Origin: Nonomuraea rubra
GTDB lineage: Bacteria > Actinomycetota > Actinomycetes > Streptosporangiales > Streptosporangiaceae
DNA: 64,000 nucleotides
Assembly: GCF_014207985.1 (NCBI RefSeq)
Contig: NZ_JACHMI010000001.1
Span: 417,001-481,000 of the forward strand
Direction: 5' to 3'
In this document: piece after piece, positions 58,101 through 64,000 of the stretch
How the letters are laid out: each line of letters starts with the position of its first letter
Numbering within the stretch: the first letter of the stretch is position 1
Made by a program: the position numbers and the translations under genes
Notes under the pieces: generated by a model
Told to the model about the DNA's origin: nothing
Seen by the model: only the letters and a program-made list of their open reading frames with translations
Databases searched by the model: none

Positions 58101-60797
58101 CCCGGCACCACGCTGCTCCCCGGCGGGCTCGGCCCGGCGGCGTCCGTGCTCGTGCTCCCTTCCCGGGGACTCGATCCGGCAGGGGCTCGGCAGGTGATCC
58201 TGAGGGTCGCCGCCCTCGCAGCGCGCGGCTGCCGGGTCGCGATCGGGACCGAGCGGGCGCAGGCGATCGCGGAAGGCGATCGACCCGATCCGGGGGCTGC
58301 GGCGTTGCGCGGGCTGATCCGAGTCCTCGCCCTCGAACGGCCCGAGCTCCGCGCCACCCTCGTGGACTTCGACGACCTCGCCGACCTGGCAACGGAGCTG
58401 ACCTCCACGGAGGACCCGGGTGCGGGGGGTGGCGTGGCGGATGACGAGGTGGCGTGGCGTGGTGGGGTGGCTAGTCGGGCCGGCGGTGACGCGGACGACG
58501 AGGTCGCCTGGCGTGGTGGGGTGCGGTATGCGGCCCGCCTGCGCCGCGTCCCGGCCCCGCCCGCGGGCGAGGCGGGCGCGGTCGTCGGGCCGGGCGCGTA
58601 CCTCATCACCGGCGGAACGGGCAGACTCGGACGGCTCGTCGCCGGCCGGCTGGTCGAGCGGGGCGCGACCCGGGTCGTGCTGAACGGCCGCTCCGAAGCC
58701 GCCGCCGACGGGGTCGTGCAGGTGGTGGCCGGGGATCTCGCGCTGCCCGGCACGGCGGAGCGGCTGGTGGCGGCGGCGACGGCGGGCGGGATGCGGCTGC
58801 GCGGTGTGATCCACGCGGCCGGTGTGCTGGACGACCGCCTGATCGCCGACCTGGACCCGGGCAGCCTCGAACGGGTGTGGGCGGCCAAGGTGGTCGGCGG
58901 GTCGCGCCTGCACGACGCCACCAGGTCCCTGGACCTGGACTGGTGGGTGGCGTTCTCGTCGGCGGCCGGGATGCTCGGCTCCCCTGGGCAGGCGGCCTAT
59001 GCGGCGGCGAACGCCTGGCTGGACGGGCTGTGCGAGCTGCGCCGTGCGGACGGGCTGTCCGGCGTCGCCATCGCCTGGGGGCCGTGGGCGGGGACCTCCG
59101 CCGGTGCCGGGCTGCCTGCCGTGGAGCCGCTGACGGCGGAGGAGGGACTTGAGGCGCTGGAGTCGCTGATCGGCGCCGGGGTGTCGGCCGGAGTCGTGAA
59201 GGTGGACGTCAGCCAAGCAGTCACGATATTTCCGGCCATCAGCCGCATTCCGTACTTCGCCGACGTGACACGCGAACCGGCCACCACCCGCCCGCACGGC
59301 CCGTCCGCCGCCGCAGCCGACTCCTTCGGCCGGCCCACGGCGCACGCTGGCCTTGCGATGGCGCACGCTGGCCTCCCAGGGGCGCACGCTGGCCTCGCGA
59401 CGGTGCAGGCCGGCCTCCCGGCGGCGCTGGCCGGGTCCGCCGGTCCGGTGGATCTCACCACGCTCACGCCTGAAGACGTGTTCGTGCGGGTGCAGGAGCG
59501 GGTGGCCGCCGTGCTGGGGATGCCTGCGGACGGGCCGGGCGCGGGTGCGGTGCTGACGGACCTCGGGCTGGACTCGCTGGCCGCGACCCGGCTCCGGGGC
59601 ACGATCGAGCACGACTTCGGAGTCACCGTGCCCACCGCGCCCATGCTCACAGGTACCACGGTGGGCACCCTCGCGGGCATGGTCGCCTCCGAGCTGGGCC
59701 TGGCGATGGCCGCACCCGCCGTCGCGGCCAGGGACGCGGCGGAACGGCAGGTGGTGCGGGTGCTCGCGGCGCTGCTCGGCCGCGAGCCCTCCGTCACGGA
59801 CCCCATCCCGCCGGACGTGCTGGCCGAGGCGTTCACTGTCCTGAGCCGCGAGCTCGGCAGGCCGGTCCCACCGCCTTCGATGGGCGAGGCGGGCGGGTCC
59901 GGCGAGGCCGGGCTGGGCGAGGTCAGCAGGCTGGGCGGGCTGAGTGTGGCGGAGCTGGCCGAGGTGGTGCGGGGGGTCGAGGAGGTGGAGGCCGGGCGAG
60001 GGGTGGTGCGGCGGTTGAACGCCGTCGCCGCCGGAAGGCCGCTCTTCCTCGCGCACCCCGCAGGCGGCACCACCGGCGTGTACGCGCTCCTCGCCGCCCA
60101 CCTCCCCACCACCCCCGTCCACGGCCTCGAACGCCTGGACACCACCCTGGGCATCCCCGAGCGCGCCGAACGCTACGCCGAGGCGATCAAGGCGTCAGGC
60201 CCGGGCCCGTACCGGCTGGGCGGGTGGTCGTTCGGCGGGATCCTGGCGTTCGAGATCGCGAGCCGGCTCGGCGAGCCGGACGTCGAGCTGGTGGCCATGA
60301 TCGACTCGGGCCTGCCCGAGCAGGTGCCCGAGGCGGCCCGCCGCGAGATCGAGGCCCGCCGCTACGCGGACTTCGCGGCCCACCTGCGCAGAACGTACGG
60401 CGTGCCGATCGAGCTGGACCCCGCCGAGCTGCTCGACCTGCCGGAGGACGCCCGCACGGCCCTGGTGCGGGCCAGGATGGCCGAGTCGGGCGCCATGGAC
60501 GCGCTGCCCGGCGCGGTGCTCCGCCACCAGCTCACCTCGCACGAGGACACCAGGGCCATCGAGCGTTACCGCCCCGCCACCCCGTTCCACGGCAGGGTCG
60601 TGCTCTACCGCTCCACCGAGCCCACCCCCTGGACCGTACGGGACCCCCGCTACGCCCACGAGGGCGACCCGGCGAGGGGCTTCGGGCCGTACTGCACGGA
60701 CCTGGAGATCGTCGAGATCCCCGGGGCGCACCACCTCGACCTGCTCGACCCCCCGCACGTCGAGGTCATCGCCGAGCACCTGGGAGGACTGCTATGA
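55179..60797 (+). CDS. Single-module type I PKS, ACP-KS-AT-KR-ACP-TE (Pks13-like layout plus KR)
   Basis: A 1872-residue multidomain synthase. N-terminal ACP (4-70) with GLSSRES, carrier Ser34, the form seen in Pks13; KS (about 85-490) with Cys248 (DTACSSS), EAHGTGT and NLGHLE; AT (about 600-900) with Ser685 (GHSMGE) and His781 in GAGHS; KR (about 1135-1310) with [11 protein letters not shown] (B-type) and Tyr1274; ACP (1430-1505) with Ser1466; TE (1610-1872) with Ser1684 (GWSFGG). No DH or ER. The ATG at 55179 follows GGGAG; 55167 is an alternative. The stop overlaps a CCR gene (ATGA). Likely product: a 2-alkyl-3-hydroxy acyl chain released or transferred by the TE; inferred. Confidence 0.92.
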   Translation: MDVPGEGEIRRFLVARLGDDVDPDRPLGEYGLSSRESVAVAAELGELLGRELSPTLLWEHPTVNRLARALSAPAVPVRAAPPAGVPVAVVGVGCRFPGAHGPRAYWELLIEGRDAVGEVPAGRWEAFGTATARASRYGGFLADVAGFDAEFFGIAPGEAAAMDPQQRLLLETAWEALEHGGIAPGSLAGTRTGVWTGISGNEYAYLTTADLAAVDAWTATGAALGMGANRLSYLLDLRGPSMAVDTACSSSLVATHLAVSSLRAGECDLALAAGVNLLLSPVITLAFDRGGGTAPDGRCKAFDASADGMVRAEGCGVVVLKRLPDAVRDGDRVLALIGATAVNQDGRSNGLVAPNPEAQEALLRQVYADRGPDYLEAHGTGTFLGDPIEARAIAAAIRTPVLLGSAKTNLGHLEAAAGIAGLIKTVLALHHGVIPPSLHFHRPNPHIPWDTLKVVTSPTPWPRADARAGVSAFGFGGTNAHVTLDAYGVRADAAPLGSTAKHVFLFTDTTEARVRDHARVMAAWRPDAGLRDVAHTLARRAGRGRVAAAVVAGDAAELAERLRDLRPAQATGPGPGRVATAGPGAGTGRVATAGPTHPTGAGPVWVFGGYRPHPPDLGLYDVEPAYRRTVDAVAPLLAAEAGIDVHDPLPSGVAQIQPILFTAQLALAETWRAYGFEPAAVIGHSMGEVAAAVVAGGLPLRDAVKVICTRARLLGGLDGGGAMAVVGVGAGEVPADLHVAVYAAPGQCVVTGEPERVAAFAESVAARGLFARTLTAEGAGHSPQVKPLLPVLRVELAGVAGGKPLVPYYSVVFEDPREVPVFEGAYWAAGVRRPVRLMQAVRAAVEDGWSLFTELSPHPVLTGALRDTLPPTAVLTTGDLYTQLATAATAVPPRTSGRVVDVPHSPWHHVRHWAGPLPRPNFLDGKLVTRDWAPAPPREAGSSRAWLILADEGDARAARLHSLLGPTSTLLHVEPGTTLLPGGLGPAASVLVLPSRGLDPAGARQVILRVAALAARGCRVAIGTERAQAIAEGDRPDPGAAALRGLIRVLALERPELRATLVDFDDLADLATELTSTEDPGAGGGVADDEVAWRGGVASRAGGDADDEVAWRGGVRYAARLRRVPAPPAGEAGAVVGPGAYLITGGTGRLGRLVAGRLVERGATRVVLNGRSEAAADGVVQVVAGDLALPGTAERLVAAATAGGMRLRGVIHAAGVLDDRLIADLDPGSLERVWAAKVVGGSRLHDATRSLDLDWWVAFSSAAGMLGSPGQAAYAAANAWLDGLCELRRADGLSGVAIAWGPWAGTSAGAGLPAVEPLTAEEGLEALESLIGAGVSAGVVKVDVSQAVTIFPAISRIPYFADVTREPATTRPHGPSAAAADSFGRPTAHAGLAMAHAGLPGAHAGLATVQAGLPAALAGSAGPVDLTTLTPEDVFVRVQERVAAVLGMPADGPGAGAVLTDLGLDSLAATRLRGTIEHDFGVTVPTAPMLTGTTVGTLAGMVASELGLAMAAPAVAARDAAERQVVRVLAALLGREPSVTDPIPPDVLAEAFTVLSRELGRPVPPPSMGEAGGSGEAGLGEVSRLGGLSVAELAEVVRGVEEVEAGRGVVRRLNAVAAGRPLFLAHPAGGTTGVYALLAAHLPTTPVHGLERLDTTLGIPERAERYAEAIKASGPGPYRLGGWSFGGILAFEIASRLGEPDVELVAMIDSGLPEQVPEAARREIEARRYADFAAHLRRTYGVPIELDPAELLDLPEDARTALVRARMAESGAMDALPGAVLRHQLTSHEDTRAIERYRPATPFHGRVVLYRSTEPTPWTVRDPRYAHEGDPARGFGPYCTDLEIVEIPGAHHLDLLDPPHVEVIAEHLGGLL
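56907..56962 (+). repeat. 20-base direct repeat in the KS-AT linker of the PKS
   Basis: CGGGTCGCGACCGCCGGGCC occurs at 56907-56926 and again at 56943-56962, in frame, encoding GRVATAGP twice with a 12-residue period in the linker just before the AT domain. Confidence 0.8.
58440..58523 (+). repeat. 54-bp-period repeat before the KR domain of the PKS
   Basis: Two 30-base copies (58440-58469 and 58494-58523) encode [10 protein letters not shown] twice at an 18-residue period, at the junction of the KR structural and catalytic subdomains. Local composition (GTGGCGTGGCGTGGTGGGGT) differs from the surrounding coding sequence. Confidence 0.75.
59341..59424 (+). repeat. Four 21-bp tandem repeats in the KR-ACP linker of the PKS
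   Basis: Units start at 59341, 59362, 59383 and 59404, each containing CGCACGCTGGCC or a variant, and encode seven-residue units [28 protein letters not shown]. They lengthen the flexible linker before the second ACP. Confidence 0.8.
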
Positions 60798-62092
60798 CGC
60801 TGGCACAGGCGGTGGTGGCGGGCGCGGAGCCCGACGAGCTGGCGCGGCTCGACGTGCCCGCCACCTACCGGGCCGCTCACCTGCGCAAGGACGAGGTGGG
60901 CACGTTCGACCAGGACGAGCCCGACAAGGACGTGCGCAGGACGTTGCACGTCGGCGAGGTGCCGATGCCGGAGCTGGCCGAGGACGAGGTGCTGATCGCG
61001 GTGCTGGCCAGCGCGATCAACTTCAACACGGTCTGGTCGGCGATGTTCGAGCCCATCCCGACGTTCGCGTTCCTGGAGCGGTTCGGGCGTACGGACCCGA
61101 GGCACGATCTGCCCACGCACGTCCTCGGCTCGGACGCGGCGGGCGTGGTCGTCAGGACGGGCCGGGCGGTCCGCCGGTGGCGGATCGGCGACCGGGTGGT
61201 GACCAGCCCCGCGTACGTGGACGGCGAGGACCCGGTCGTGCAGCACGACGGCATGCTCGCCGCCGACCTGCGGGCCTGGGGCTTCGAGACGAACTTCGGC
61301 GGCCTGGCCGACTTCGCCGTGGTCAAGGCCACCCAGCTGCTGCCCAAGCCCCGGCACCTGACCTGGGAGGAGGCGGCCTGCAACATGTTGTGCGCCTCCA
61401 CCGCGTACCGGATGCTGGTCGGCGAGCGCGGCGCGCGGATGAAGCAGGGCGACGTGGTGCTGCTGTGGGGCGCGACGGGCGGCCTCGGCGGGTACGGCGT
61501 GCAGCTCGTGCTGGGCGGCGGCGGCATCCCCGTCGGCGTGGTCAGCTCGCCGGAGAAGGCGGAGCTGCTGCGCAGGATGGGCTGCCCGTACGTCATCGAC
61601 CGCGCGCAGTTCGACGACCTGGGCGAGGAGAAGGCCTGGCGGCGGCTGGGCGCGGAGGTCAGGCGGCTGGTGGGGGAGGACCCGGCCATCGTGTTCGAGC
61701 ACACGGGCAGGGAGACGTTCGGCGCCTCGGTGTACGTGGCCAGGCGCGGCGGCGCGGTGGTGACGTGCGGCTCGTCCAGCGGCTACGCCCACGAGTACGA
61801 CAACCGTCACCTGTGGATGAAGCTCAAGCGCATCATCGGCTCCCACGGCGCGAACTACCAGGAATGCCACGAGGTGAACCGGCTCATCTCGCTGGGCCTG
61901 ATCCACCCGACGCTCTCCACCGTGTACCCGCTGACCCGGGCGGCGGAGGCGGCCCGTGCCGTGCAGCTCAACCAGCACGTGGGGAAGGTGGGCGTGCTGG
62001 CCCTGGCGCCGGCGGAAGGGCTCGGCGTGGAGGACCCCGGGCTGCGGGAACGGGTGGGCGAGGAGCGGCTGCGCCTGTTTCGCCCGCGCTGA
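60794..62092 (+). CDS. ccrA: Crotonyl-CoA carboxylase/reductase
   Basis: A 432-residue medium-chain reductase family enzyme that reduces and carboxylates enoyl-CoA with NADPH and CO2 to give an alkylmalonyl-CoA. The four CO2-binding positions known from the Kitasatospora enzyme are readable: Asn in NFNTVW, Phe-Glu in WGFETNFGG, and His in GSHGANY. The cofactor motif is LLWGATGGLGGYGVQL. ATG overlaps the PKS stop by four bases, so its product (ethylmalonyl- or longer alkylmalonyl-CoA) is almost surely an extender unit for that PKS. It lacks the ethylmalonyl-pathway neighbours, favouring a dedicated biosynthetic role. Confidence 0.94.
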   Translation: MTLAQAVVAGAEPDELARLDVPATYRAAHLRKDEVGTFDQDEPDKDVRRTLHVGEVPMPELAEDEVLIAVLASAINFNTVWSAMFEPIPTFAFLERFGRTDPRHDLPTHVLGSDAAGVVVRTGRAVRRWRIGDRVVTSPAYVDGEDPVVQHDGMLAADLRAWGFETNFGGLADFAVVKATQLLPKPRHLTWEEAACNMLCASTAYRMLVGERGARMKQGDVVLLWGATGGLGGYGVQLVLGGGGIPVGVVSSPEKAELLRRMGCPYVIDRAQFDDLGEEKAWRRLGAEVRRLVGEDPAIVFEHTGRETFGASVYVARRGGAVVTCGSSSGYAHEYDNRHLWMKLKRIIGSHGANYQECHEVNRLISLGLIHPTLSTVYPLTRAAEAARAVQLNQHVGKVGVLALAPAEGLGVEDPGLRERVGEERLRLFRPR

Positions 62093-62098
62093 CCCGGC

Positions 62099-62154
62099 TT
62101 GCGGAGCGGAACGCTCCGCTATAACATCCTCTTATCGGAGCGAATCGCTCCGAT
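62099..62154 (+). promoter_or_regulatory. Promoter with two TetR-type palindromic operators
   Basis: GCGGAGCG/CGCTCCGC (62101-62119, spacer GAA) and ATCGGAGCGA/TCGCTCCGAT (62134-62154, one central base) are perfect palindromes sharing CGGAGCG...CGCTCCG, a common TetR-family operator form. A -35-like TTGCGG (62099-62104) and -10-like TAACAT (62122-62127) with a 17-base spacer place the first palindrome between the hexamers and the second over the transcription start. They precede the SnoaL-like gene. No tetR gene is in the window. Confidence 0.75.
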
Positions 62155-62173
62155 TTAGAGAGATGAGGTCATC

Positions 62174-62590
62174 ATGGAGTCCAACGGGGACGTCGCCGCC
62201 ATCAGGCACCTGGTCGCGGACGCCGAGGCGCACCAGAACGACCTGGACCCGTTCCTCGCCCTGCACACCGCCGACACGGCCATCGTGAACATCGCCGGGC
62301 GCCGGGTCACGGGCAGGGACGCGCTGGCGGAGGCGATGAAGGCGGCCCTGGAGTCGCCGCTGGCCGACGTGATCACCAGGACGGAGGTGGCGGACATCCG
62401 GTTCGTCCGGCCCGATGTGGCGATCGTGGCCTCGATGAAGCGGGTGTTCGACGGCCGTGATCCGAAGGTCAGGGAGGATCCGCGCGCGGCCCTGCCGTCG
62501 GCGTCCGGGTGGCTGACGTACGTGGTGGTTAAGGAGGAGGACGGCGCCTGGCGGATCGCTTCCGCGCAGACCACCCCTATCCGGGCGTGA
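62174..62590 (+). CDS. SnoaL/SgcJ-EcaC-like (NTF2-fold) protein
   Basis: A 138-residue NTF2-fold protein with no signal peptide: AIRHLVADAEAHQNDLDPFLALHTADTAIVNIAGRRVTGRDALAEAMKAAL is the typical SgcJ/EcaC N-terminal half and GWLTYVVVKEEDGAWRIASAQTTPI the typical end. Members of the group have varied or unknown activities, including roles in detoxification and natural-product pathways. It is controlled by a promoter with two TetR-type palindromes and stands alone, so it is probably induced by a small molecule. Confidence 0.85.
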   Translation: MESNGDVAAIRHLVADAEAHQNDLDPFLALHTADTAIVNIAGRRVTGRDALAEAMKAALESPLADVITRTEVADIRFVRPDVAIVASMKRVFDGRDPKVREDPRAALPSASGWLTYVVVKEEDGAWRIASAQTTPIRA

Positions 62591-62667
62591 ATAACCCCAG
62601 GTAGGCGAGACTTCGGTATCTTGCGTAGTCCGAGATGACCGAAATCTGCGACAGAAGGGAACGGCAC

Positions 62668-64000
62668 GTGTCGGACGATGCCGGCCTTCAGGCGCTCCGC
62701 GAGGCGGCGCGTCTCTCCCCGGACAACCTCCCCCTGCGCCGGCTCCTCGCCGGTCAGCTTCTCGCCAAGGGGTACCTGGCGGACGCCGAGGCCGAGTTCC
62801 GCGCCGCGCTCGCGCTGTCGCCGCAGGACCCGGAGCTGATCATCGGGCTGGCGGACGCGTTCATCCGCCAGAGCGGCTTCGGGGAGGCGATGGCGGCGCT
62901 GGAGCCGCTGCTGGCCACGCCGGGTTACCCGCCCGCCGCGGGCGTGCTGGCGGCCCGGGCGCTGCTGGGCGAGGGCGACACGGCCAAGGCCGCCTACCGC
63001 TACTTCGAGGCGACCTCCCGCGACGCGTCGGTGGCGGACCAGGAGCTGGAAGCAAAGATCACCGGCGCCCCCCGCCCCGGGCCACCTGCCGCCGGAGCCC
63101 TGGCACCCGCCGGCCCGCCCGCCGGGATGCCGCCCCACGCCGGACCGCCGGCCCCGCCCGGTGCCGCGTCGCCGTTCCTTCCCTCCGTGCCGCTCCCCGG
63201 TGACGCGAGCACGGCGGAGGTGGAGCGGTCCGGGGTGTCGTTCGCCGACGTGGCCGGCATGGAGACGGTCAAGGAGGCGCTGCGGATAAAGCTGCTGCTG
63301 CCGACGCAGCAGCCGGAGATGTTCGCCGCGTTCGGCAAGCGCGCCGGCGGCGGCGTGCTGCTGTACGGGCCGCCGGGCGCGGGCAAGACCCACCTGGCCA
63401 GGGCGGCGGCCGGCGAGCTCGGCGCGGCGTTCGTCAACGTGGGCCTGGCCGACATTCTCGACATGTACATCGGCAACAGCGAGCGCAACCTGCGCGCCAC
63501 GTTCGACCTGGCCCGCCGCAACCGCCCGTGCGTGCTGTTCTTCGACGAGGTGGACGCGCTGGCCGGCCGCCGCTCCGACATGCGCAGCGCGCACGGCCGC
63601 CAGCTCGTCAACCAGTTCCTGTCCGAGCTGGACGGCGTGGACCAGAACGCCAACGAGGGCGTGCTGGTGCTGGCCGCCACGAACGCCCCGTGGTACGTGG
63701 ACGTGGCCTTCCGCCGCCCGGGACGCCTTGACCAGCCGGTGTTCGTACCGCCGCCCGACCAGCAGGCGCGCGCGGCCATCCTGCGCATCCTCTGCCGCGA
63801 CAAACCGCTGGCCGAGATGGACTACGACGCGGTGGCGCAGGTCACCGAGCACTTCGTGGGCGCGGACCTGAAGGGCCTGGTGGACCGGGCGGTGGAGGCC
63901 AAGCTCCAGCAGTCGCTCAGCGCGGGCCGCCCCATCCCGCTGACCACGCAGGACCTGCTGGCCGCCGCGAAGACCGTACGGCCCACGGCGGTCCGCGAGT
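62668..64000 (+). CDS. TPR-AAA ATPase (CDC48-like AAA domain), 3' truncated
   Basis: At least 444 residues, running off the window end. GTG start with AGAAGGGA eight bases upstream. Residues about 5-130 are tetratricopeptide-like helices (LREAARLSPDNLPLRRLLAGQLLAKGYLADAEAEFRAALALSPQDPE); a Pro/Ala/Gly-rich linker (about 133-180) follows; then a classical AAA domain: VSFADVAGMETVKEAL, Walker A GPPGAGKTH, Walker B VLFFDEVDAL, sensor 1 AATN, and an Arg-finger region FRRPGRLDQP. A C-terminal AAA lid is visible (VGADLKGLVDRAVEAK). It belongs to the CDC48/proteasome-ATPase-like clade rather than known bacterial proteases; the substrate is unknown. No protease or partner is visible before the window ends. 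Confidence 0.88.
   Translation, partial: MSDDAGLQALREAARLSPDNLPLRRLLAGQLLAKGYLADAEAEFRAALALSPQDPELIIGLADAFIRQSGFGEAMAALEPLLATPGYPPAAGVLAARALLGEGDTAKAAYRYFEATSRDASVADQELEAKITGAPRPGPPAAGALAPAGPPAGMPPHAGPPAPPGAASPFLPSVPLPGDASTAEVERSGVSFADVAGMETVKEALRIKLLLPTQQPEMFAAFGKRAGGGVLLYGPPGAGKTHLARAAAGELGAAFVNVGLADILDMYIGNSERNLRATFDLARRNRPCVLFFDEVDALAGRRSDMRSAHGRQLVNQFLSELDGVDQNANEGVLVLAATNAPWYVDVAFRRPGRLDQPVFVPPPDQQARAAILRILCRDKPLAEMDYDAVAQVTEHFVGADLKGLVDRAVEAKLQQSLSAGRPIPLTTQDLLAAAKTVRPTAVRE

Noticed and set aside
52404..60122. Very long open frame on the minus strand opposite the PKS
   Set aside because: It is an antisense frame of high-GC coding DNA: composition is His/Arg/Gly/Pro-rich without any domain, and it crosses several well-supported genes.

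Overview
The window is about 70% GC, densely coded and full of GTG/TTG starts, with ECF sigma factors, ROK/IclR/MarR regulators and several TTA codons. This fits a filamentous actinomycete, most likely of the Streptosporangiales (Nonomuraea-like). The genus is an inference from general character only. I see no rRNA, tRNA, CRISPR, IS element or phage gene. No stretch over 300 bases lacks a gene.

Region 1 (1-13.4 kb): 3' part of a purine-type NCS2 permease; marR plus an MFS exporter; thpR; an aldo/keto reductase behind a perfect 16-bp palindrome; a MATE transporter; an ECF sigma factor with a membrane-anchored partner; L-2-hydroxyglutarate oxidase; and a response regulator - kinase - response regulator array. 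Region 2 (13.4-29.5 kb): two overlapping dynamin-like GTPases; the operon tdh-kbl-lysR-MFS; a ROK regulator and a Gfo/Idh dehydrogenase that share a similar upstream box; a second ECF sigma/membrane-partner pair; SPFH and NfeD proteins; and a lipoprotein L,D-transpeptidase.

Region 3 (29.6-37 kb): homogentisate branch of tyrosine catabolism (hmgA, an unknown gene, fahA) with an IclR regulator and candidate operators, then small secreted, oxidoreductase and membrane genes. Region 4 (37.2-45.6 kb): a tightly packed cluster of fatty acyl-AMP ligase, MMPL lipid exporter, DHA2 exporter and glycosyltransferase, followed by a large secreted protein of unknown function. Region 5 (45.6-52.3 kb): alpha-galactoside uptake and hydrolysis (ROK, two permeases, binding lipoprotein, divergent GH36).

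Region 6 (52.4-62.1 kb) is the most interesting part. A secreted Ag85-like esterase is divergent from a one-module PKS (ACP-KS-AT-KR-ACP-TE) that overlaps a crotonyl-CoA carboxylase/reductase gene. With the acyl-AMP ligase and MMPL exporter 18 kb upstream, this looks like a complete parts list for making, exporting and transferring an alpha-alkyl-beta-hydroxy (mycolate-like) lipid. Each family assignment is well supported; the link between the two clusters is a hypothesis. The window ends with a SnoaL-like gene behind two TetR-type palindromes and a 3'-truncated TPR-AAA ATPase.
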